In this document: positions 12,301 to 16,179 of the stretch, piece after piece
Layout: every line of letters starts with the position of its first letter
Numbering within the stretch: position 1 is the first letter of the stretch
Assembly (NCBI GenBank): GCA_016302925.1
Contig: JAEDMR010000024.1
Location: forward strand, 1-16,179
Reading direction: 5' to 3'
DNA length: 16,179 bases
Origin: Bacillota bacterium
GTDB taxonomy: Bacteria; Bacillota; Clostridia; Peptostreptococcales; Anaerovoracaceae
The notes under the pieces: model-generated
Database searches by the model: none
What the model was told of the DNA's origin: nothing
What the model saw: only the letters and a program-made list of their open reading frames with translations
Program-made: the position numbers and the translations under genes

Positions 12301-14173
12301 GCGGGACCTGTATTTCGTCGCGGGCAGCGACGTCATCGAAAATGCCTCCTGCTACCGGGCAGAGCCACAGGAGAATTCCATCCACTCCATCAACCATATT
12401 ATCTTCCGGCGAACCACCAGCGATACCAGCCACGGGGCGGCAGCTTCCGCACCGTCGAAGGCGTATCCGGTGACCGGGGAAATCATCAATCTTCATCTGG
12501 AAGAATATTATGAAGATATCAGCTCCACCCGGATCCGTGAAAATATCGACCTGAACCGGGATATTTCCAACCTGATTGATCCAGTGGCCCAGAACTATAT
12601 CTTTGAAAACGGCCTGTATCTGCGGGAGCCTGCCTACAAGCATGTGCTCCAGGCCAGGGATATCCGGCTGGAAGCCTATATGGACCGGGACGGCGAAGCC
12701 ATCGAGGATATGAAGGAAGAACTGGTGGACTGGGGCTTCGATTATCCGGCAGTAAAGGCATATCTGAGCAGGAAGGATGTGCGGACCGTGCGGATCCGCG
12801 ACGGCATGCGGGATGATAAAGTAGTTGCTCTGGCGGCAGTGAGCCGTCTGGACAGTATTGATCTGCTGCCGGAGTTCGGCGATCAGGATATTGCGGCATA
12901 TATCCGCAGTCAGGCGGCTGGTGCTATTGCTGTCATCGGCGGGCTGTTCTACAGCAGGAAGAGTTCCATCGCCAACCTGGGGCAGACCATCCTGACAGAA
13001 TTGCTCAGCGAACTGCTGGCGCGGGACTATACCTATGTCGTTTACCATCCGTGCGATCCTGCCGGCATGAGCGGCCGTGTCATCGAGACCCTGGAGAAGC
13101 AGGGCTTCACCAACATCGCACCGGGCAGCAGCCGGGGCAGCAGCAAGGCCATCTATGCGGTAAACATGAAGGCACCGGTTATCATATTCAAAAACGTGGA
13201 GACCATCATCAAGAATCCGCTCAATAAGAACCCGCGAGTCCTGAAGGCTGTGGAGGAGGCCCATAACCGGCTTCTGAAGGTGCTGACCGGCATCTATCCG
13301 GGCGAACTGATTCTGTCCTTCAATGCCGGAATCATGCATCATAAGATGATCAGCCTGATCACCCGTCTCAACGGGGTTCCGGTGATGCCGCGGGAGAAGA
13401 AGATCTACGGCCCGTATATGGCCGTGCCGTTCGGCAAAGTGCTGGAAGGCGAGGTGGTTCCGAACACGGTGACCAAAGCCCTCCATACCGAGAAATATTT
13501 CTCACGGGACGTATCGGGCTTTACCGTAGAGGAATCCGGCTTCTATTCCTCACTGGACAATCAGGTGAAGACCATCAAATCCTTCAACCGGCCGGTGATT
13601 CTGGTGGATGACCTGCTCCACAAAGGCTACCGCATGAAGGAGCTGGATCCGATTCTGAAGGAAAACCATGTGGACGTGGTGCAGACCGTGGTGGGTGTGC
13701 AGACCGGCCGGGGCCGCGACCTGATGACCGTCAAGGAGCGGACCGTGGACAGCGCATACTTCCTGCCGAACCTGCGGTGCTGGATTGACGAAACGGCCGT
13801 ATACCCGTATCTGGGCGGCGACAGTATCAAGGACCCGGAGGTGACCGTGGCCAGCCAGGGCAACATTCCGTCCCTGAATCTGATTCTGCCGTTTGCTGTG
13901 CCGACCTTCTTCGGAAATGTGTCTCAGAGCAGCCTCTACGACTACTCCATGACCTGCCTGGAAAACGCTCGGGACATCCTGCGGACTCTGGAGGAGGAAT
14001 ATCAGGATGAATTCGAGCGGAAGCTGACCCTGCGCCGTCTGGGCGAAGTCATCAAGGCGCCGAAACGGCCGGATCTGGGAAGCCACGTGCTTTACGACGA
14101 AAACGTGGCCGCATCTGCTTACGTGGAAAAAGATATGGAAAGACTGATCAGAATGAGGAAAATGTTCAAATGA
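9344..14173 (+). CDS. 1609-aa multidomain protein: HD, helical repeats, NadD-like, GNAT-like, PRTase-like
   Basis: Domains in order: about 180-340 an HD-type region (GVHYVAMH 188-195, AAGHDIGKYG with His219-Asp220, HIAANH 256-261), which in the superfamily is a metal-dependent phosphohydrolase; about 380-890 alpha-helical repeats of HEAT/ARM type; about 897-1097 a nucleotidyltransferase like NadD, with FFPGTFDPFSLSH (901-913) and ISSTRIRE (1059-1066); about 1103-1275 a GNAT-like acyltransferase fold (IAVIGGLFYSRKSSIANLG and TLEKQGFTNI); about 1276-1560 a region holding RPVILVDDLLHKGYRM (1416-1431), which matches the PRPP-binding loop of phosphoribosyltransferases. NadD enzymes are near 200 aa, so this is far larger. 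In the nucleotidyltransferase the first His of the usual H-x-G-H is Ser910; the second is kept (His913). AGGAG lies 9 bases before the ATG. No membrane segment is seen. It overlaps the next gene by 4 bases. Nicotinamide-nucleotide or related chemistry is inferred, substrate unknown. Confidence 0.85.
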   Translation: MIRKLSVKLYKEIAAAMTERSFLREIGMGREEMNRFLEEKNWPALAETLLEETDEKGRFHAIRVAEAAAETLDSLSPQPQDGWPEYTYGYVLGQLFPEKKTDLPDGEYAAGRAFFLQLLKTLFKFERMTLPFDPTLDMRFLRHVEVEEGGYHKEYLRFDRMARNQCIYEFMRIGIEITPWNTLGHIAGVHYVAMHVARQLEALKVPVDLGLVSGAAAGHDIGKYGCRKSEERRIPYLHYYYTDICFNRFNMPMIGHIAANHSTWDLELENLSVESLILIYADFRVKSSRNARGEEIVHFYSLAESFQVILDKLDNVDAAKELRYRKVYNKLVDFENYMRDLGVIPELPEVPKAVPKMPLPAGRKDVALLGNNEAVEELKHAAVDHNIRLMNKFYQEEDFANLLETARSEKQWKNLRTYVSILGEYSTYMTEKQKLLTLKFLYELLAHRESDIRNQAGEIIGQIIARFNEEYKKELPAGVILPKKKITNQSLWEKYLRDVLQPDYKLTEQHKKWIGNSLKNIVAGLLTQCHPSMREAYIETLIAWLRSRNLTHQNKESLLRVAGSIDPAWCSEKQKKEVLRFTEKILKEETVDLQIAAVRARERFDGYADSEGYQKGLKKILGLDPEKELTAEALSEMFLDNLKARTPWTIKVANINLMLSYLLKNHGEGQELHVATHLGNLVKVSETVTVRRAAGEGLVSIIGSMPLEQRNEIAVELGKGLEIGDYQFSKYIPNYLGVIMLHLPPQELDELIADLEKLLETGNGQVAAAVLHTFGVMLEHYRIYRVNFGGEETEAVTDARKYKLVNLILRGFANYNNVISSEALWTLGTHIFGSRQLSLEEKYQIFSHCGKKILTLYDALKEEGLDFFNNAAVLNHIYRFICQYEVEAGPFAIPERQKVAFFPGTFDPFSLSHKAIATEIRNMGYEVYLALDEFSWSKKTQPRLQRRKLMNMSVADEEEIYIFPDDIPVNIANPQDLARLKKIFKERDLYFVAGSDVIENASCYRAEPQENSIHSINHIIFRRTTSDTSHGAAASAPSKAYPVTGEIINLHLEEYYEDISSTRIRENIDLNRDISNLIDPVAQNYIFENGLYLREPAYKHVLQARDIRLEAYMDRDGEAIEDMKEELVDWGFDYPAVKAYLSRKDVRTVRIRDGMRDDKVVALAAVSRLDSIDLLPEFGDQDIAAYIRSQAAGAIAVIGGLFYSRKSSIANLGQTILTELLSELLARDYTYVVYHPCDPAGMSGRVIETLEKQGFTNIAPGSSRGSSKAIYAVNMKAPVIIFKNVETIIKNPLNKNPRVLKAVEEAHNRLLKVLTGIYPGELILSFNAGIMHHKMISLITRLNGVPVMPREKKIYGPYMAVPFGKVLEGEVVPNTVTKALHTEKYFSRDVSGFTVEESGFYSSLDNQVKTIKSFNRPVILVDDLLHKGYRMKELDPILKENHVDVVQTVVGVQTGRGRDLMTVKERTVDSAYFLPNLRCWIDETAVYPYLGGDSIKDPEVTVASQGNIPSLNLILPFAVPTFFGNVSQSSLYDYSMTCLENARDILRTLEEEYQDEFERKLTLRRLGEVIKAPKRPDLGSHVLYDENVAASAYVEKDMERLIRMRKMFK

Positions 14174-15222
14174 CGACTGCTTTTTACCCTGATGGGAATC
14201 AACAAAATATATCCGCCCGGGTTTCCGGCCGGCGCCTTTCGGAGCTGGCGCCGGATGGGGTTTCTCTTTCACTTCGACGTCCTTTGCCTTGCGGCGGGGT
14301 CAGAGTGCATATTCTTGCCCTGGGTGATGTGGGCGCTTCCCTGCTTCTGGGGCTGAAGGTCCTGGGCGGCGGGGTCATCGATACCATCGGCATCTTCGAT
14401 GTCAATGAGAAGGTCTGTCGGCGCTATGAAATGGAAATGAACCAGATCGGCTGGGCCTTCGAGGAACAGGAGGACGAACCGAAGCTTCCGGCGGTGGAAA
14501 TCGTCACAGAAGAAAATCTCTTTGACTGCGATATGTTTCTGTTCTGCGCCAGCAAGGCGGTACCTGCCATCGGGGCATCGGGAGATGTGCGGATGGTACA
14601 GTTTGAAGCCAACCGGACCATCGTGGAACACTACGCCCGTATGGCAGCAGAGCGAAACTACGAAGGAATCTTCGCCGTGGTATCGGATCCGGTGGATCCC
14701 CTGTGCAAAGCGGCCCTCCTGGCTTCCGGCCTTCTGCCGGGGCAGATCCGGGGCTATGGCCTGGGGGTCATGAACCGGAGAGCCGTGTATTATGCCCGGC
14801 AGGATGCGCGCCTGGCGTCCTATCCGATGGAAGGACGGGCCTTCGGCCCCCATGGACAGGATCTGGTCATTGCCAACAGCATAGACCACTATGACGACGA
14901 CCTGTCCCGCCAGCTGACGAAGCAGACAGTGGAAGCCAACCTGCAGGTGCGGGAGCTGGGCTTCAAGCCGTATCTGGCACCGGCCCTGTCTTCGGGAGCC
15001 ATGTCGGTGATCCGGACCCTGCGGGGCCAGTGGCATTACAGTTCCATCTATCTGGGCGGGGCGGTGGAGCAGGCCGGGGACGGTGTGGCTGCAAAAGGCG
15101 CATTTCTTGGGGTGAAGAACCGGATCTGCGGTCTGCAGCTGGAATATGAGGACCTGCAGCTGCCGGATAAACTGTATGCAAGAATCGAAACGGCATATGA
15201 AAATCTGTGCCGGATACGGTAA
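14170..15222 (+). CDS. LDH/MDH-fold dehydrogenase-like protein (350 aa)
   Basis: The Rossmann start HILALGDVGASLL (47-59) and the acidic end of strand 2 (IFD, Asp77) indicate NAD binding. Later motifs follow the lactate/malate dehydrogenase order: RMVQFEANRTIVEHYA (141-156), VSDPVDPL (171-178, equivalent to TNPVD), IRGYGLGVMNRRA (193-205) and FGPHGQD (225-231) with the catalytic His at 228. The Asp that normally pairs with this His (in L-D-S-x-R) is Met201 here, while Arg204 is kept, so chemistry on a usual 2-hydroxy acid is doubtful. The ATG at 14170 overlaps the previous stop (ATGA), with GAGGAAA upstream. The first 45 residues are poor in family sequence and contain a strong hairpin at the DNA level, so a GTG at 14305, directly before HILALGDVG, is a possible alternative start. 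The family of such proteins beside a large cytidylyltransferase-like gene is known to me only as uncharacterised. Confidence 0.8.
   Translation: MTTAFYPDGNQQNISARVSGRRLSELAPDGVSLSLRRPLPCGGVRVHILALGDVGASLLLGLKVLGGGVIDTIGIFDVNEKVCRRYEMEMNQIGWAFEEQEDEPKLPAVEIVTEENLFDCDMFLFCASKAVPAIGASGDVRMVQFEANRTIVEHYARMAAERNYEGIFAVVSDPVDPLCKAALLASGLLPGQIRGYGLGVMNRRAVYYARQDARLASYPMEGRAFGPHGQDLVIANSIDHYDDDLSRQLTKQTVEANLQVRELGFKPYLAPALSSGAMSVIRTLRGQWHYSSIYLGGAVEQAGDGVAAKGAFLGVKNRICGLQLEYEDLQLPDKLYARIETAYENLCRIR
14229..14254 (+). other. Perfect 8-bp G+C hairpin near the gene start
   Basis: CCGGCGCC (14229-14236) pairs with GGCGCCGG (14247-14254) around a 10-base loop, 59 bases into the LDH-like reading frame. It is followed by GGGGTTTCTCTTTC rather than a clean T tract. 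It could slow ribosomes, mark an RNA processing point between operon genes, or be a partial terminator if the true start is at 14305. Confidence 0.5.
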
Positions 15223-15229
15223 GAAGGTG

Positions 15230-16179
15230 ATGGATTTGGAGCTTTATGTGGTATATCTCACCGACCCGGACGGGAGCGGAAGGCTGGACGATGTGCTGGA
15301 TGAGGCCCTTGCTGCTGCAGAGGGAAAGGCGGAGGTGCTCTGGCTCAACGGTGCCGATGCATTCTGTGAAGCGGCAGATCGGGGAGAACTGCAGCATGGC
15401 AGAATTCTGTTCGCCGCGGAGCTGGAAGAAAGCGGCATCAATCTGGAACTGGCGGAAGTATGCAGATACCTTCACACCCACCGGGATGCGCTGGAAGGAT
15501 CTGTAGGCGGCATTCTGGTGGACGGTGTGACAGATCTTTATACCAAAGATGCCGGCAGGCGAACAGCCTTCGCTGCCAACCTGGCAGGCTGCACGTTTCC
15601 GGGAAAATCTCTGGTGGAGGGGACCGGCAGCCTGAAAAATTATCTGGTGCTGTCGAAGAATTATCACACCACGCCCCGCGGCGCTTACGGGAAAAGTGCC
15701 GGCAGCATGGTGGAAAAGATACTGGATTTCCGGCAGGAAAGATCGGACCATCCGTCTGTACTGGTGGTTCATGCCAGCAGCAGGAAGACGTCCAACAGCC
15801 TTCTTCTGTGGTCCAAGGTGGCCCGTCATCTGGAGGGCTCTGCGGAAATCGAGGAAATCTCCATCCGCAACGGGCAGGTCTGGGACTGCCGGGGCTGCAA
15901 ATATGAAACATGTCTGCACTTCGGTGAAAATTCCAGTTGCTTTTATGGCGGCGTTATGGTAGAAAAGGTATATCCGGCCATTATCAAATGTGATGTGCTG
16001 GTGCTGATCTGCCCCAACTACAACGATGCGGTCAGTGCAAATATTATGGCCTTCATCAATCGGCTGACGGCGGTGTTCCGCACCAATGATTTCAGCCGCA
16101 AGCGGGTCTACGCTCTGGTGGTGTCGGGCTACAGCGGCGGCGATATCGTGGCGCAGCAGATTATCGGCGCCATCAATAT
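15230..16179 (+). CDS. Flavodoxin-fold NAD(P)H oxidoreductase with Cys cluster (partial, at least 316 aa)
   Basis: The frame is open from ATG 15230 to the window end without a stop. The first about 175 residues (YVVYLTDPDGSG, GSVGGILVDGVTDLYTKDAG, LSKNYHTTPRGAYGKSAG) are a domain I do not recognise. From about 180 a flavodoxin-like NADPH-dependent FMN reductase domain begins (VLVVHASSRKTSNSLLLW) and continues with VLVLICPNYNDAVSANIMAF. Between them lies a cysteine group Cys220, Cys223, Cys228, Cys237 (DCRGCKYETC ... SSC), in the place where iron-sulfur flavoproteins carry a cluster, but with different spacing. The gene begins 7 bases after the LDH-like stop; AAGG at 15224-15227 is close to the ATG, and a TTG at 15236 would have better spacing. 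It is the third gene of this operon and suggests an electron-transfer partner. Confidence 0.8.
   Translation, partial: MDLELYVVYLTDPDGSGRLDDVLDEALAAAEGKAEVLWLNGADAFCEAADRGELQHGRILFAAELEESGINLELAEVCRYLHTHRDALEGSVGGILVDGVTDLYTKDAGRRTAFAANLAGCTFPGKSLVEGTGSLKNYLVLSKNYHTTPRGAYGKSAGSMVEKILDFRQERSDHPSVLVVHASSRKTSNSLLLWSKVARHLEGSAEIEEISIRNGQVWDCRGCKYETCLHFGENSSCFYGGVMVEKVYPAIIKCDVLVLICPNYNDAVSANIMAFINRLTAVFRTNDFSRKRVYALVVSGYSGGDIVAQQIIGAIN

Noticed and set aside
11909..13486. Long antisense open frames within the 1609-aa gene, and similar antisense frames at 4114-5217 and 7993-9195
   Set aside because: They mirror codon structure of strong genes on the other strand, have atypical His/Gln-rich composition, and lack ribosome binding sites.

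Overview
The window looks like a chromosomal segment of a spore-forming, Gram-positive anaerobe of the Clostridia, most like Lachnospiraceae. This rests on the cotJABC spore-coat operon, AGGAGG-type ribosome binding sites, a KdpD/KdpE-like two-component pair, and a recombinase and small sigma-like regulator of the kind carried by clostridial integrative elements. No rRNA, tRNA or CRISPR array was seen.

Layout. (1) Bases 1 to about 3190 are the right end of an integrated element, visibly more A+T-rich than the rest. It holds the tail of an unknown gene, two terminator-like hairpins, a small ORF overlapping a sigma-70-region-4-like regulator with its own terminator, about 480 bases with no convincing gene but dense potential RNA structure, a 57-aa GTG-start ORF and a large serine recombinase. 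(2) The element ends inside cotJC. On the minus strand cotJA, cotJB and the first 62 codons of cotJC remain, and cotJC is cut at the junction. The rest of cotJC is not in the window, so the other element end lies to the left. (3) Divergent from cotJ are a KdpD-like sensor kinase without the KdpD cytoplasmic N-terminal domains and a KdpE-like response regulator. (4) Next is a 517-aa fusion of chorismate mutase, shikimate dehydrogenase and shikimate kinase. (5) On the minus strand sit an SPFH/band-7 membrane protein and a 57-aa ribbon-helix-helix protein, with a perfect 9-bp inverted repeat in the promoter region. (6) The right 6.8 kb is a tightly packed plus-strand operon: a 1609-aa protein (HD domain, helical repeats, NadD-like nucleotidyltransferase, GNAT-like domain, phosphoribosyltransferase-like domain), an LDH/MDH-fold protein overlapping it by 4 bases, and a flavodoxin-fold NAD(P)H oxidoreductase with a cysteine cluster that runs off the window.

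Two things stand out. The first is the cotJC interruption: its geometry is that of sporulation genes restored by site-specific excision, and it makes host DNA encode the last 15 residues of the recombinase. The second is the three-gene operon on the right, whose domains all point to nucleotide or nicotinamide-cofactor chemistry but fit no standard pathway I can name; it is the best candidate here for an undescribed system.
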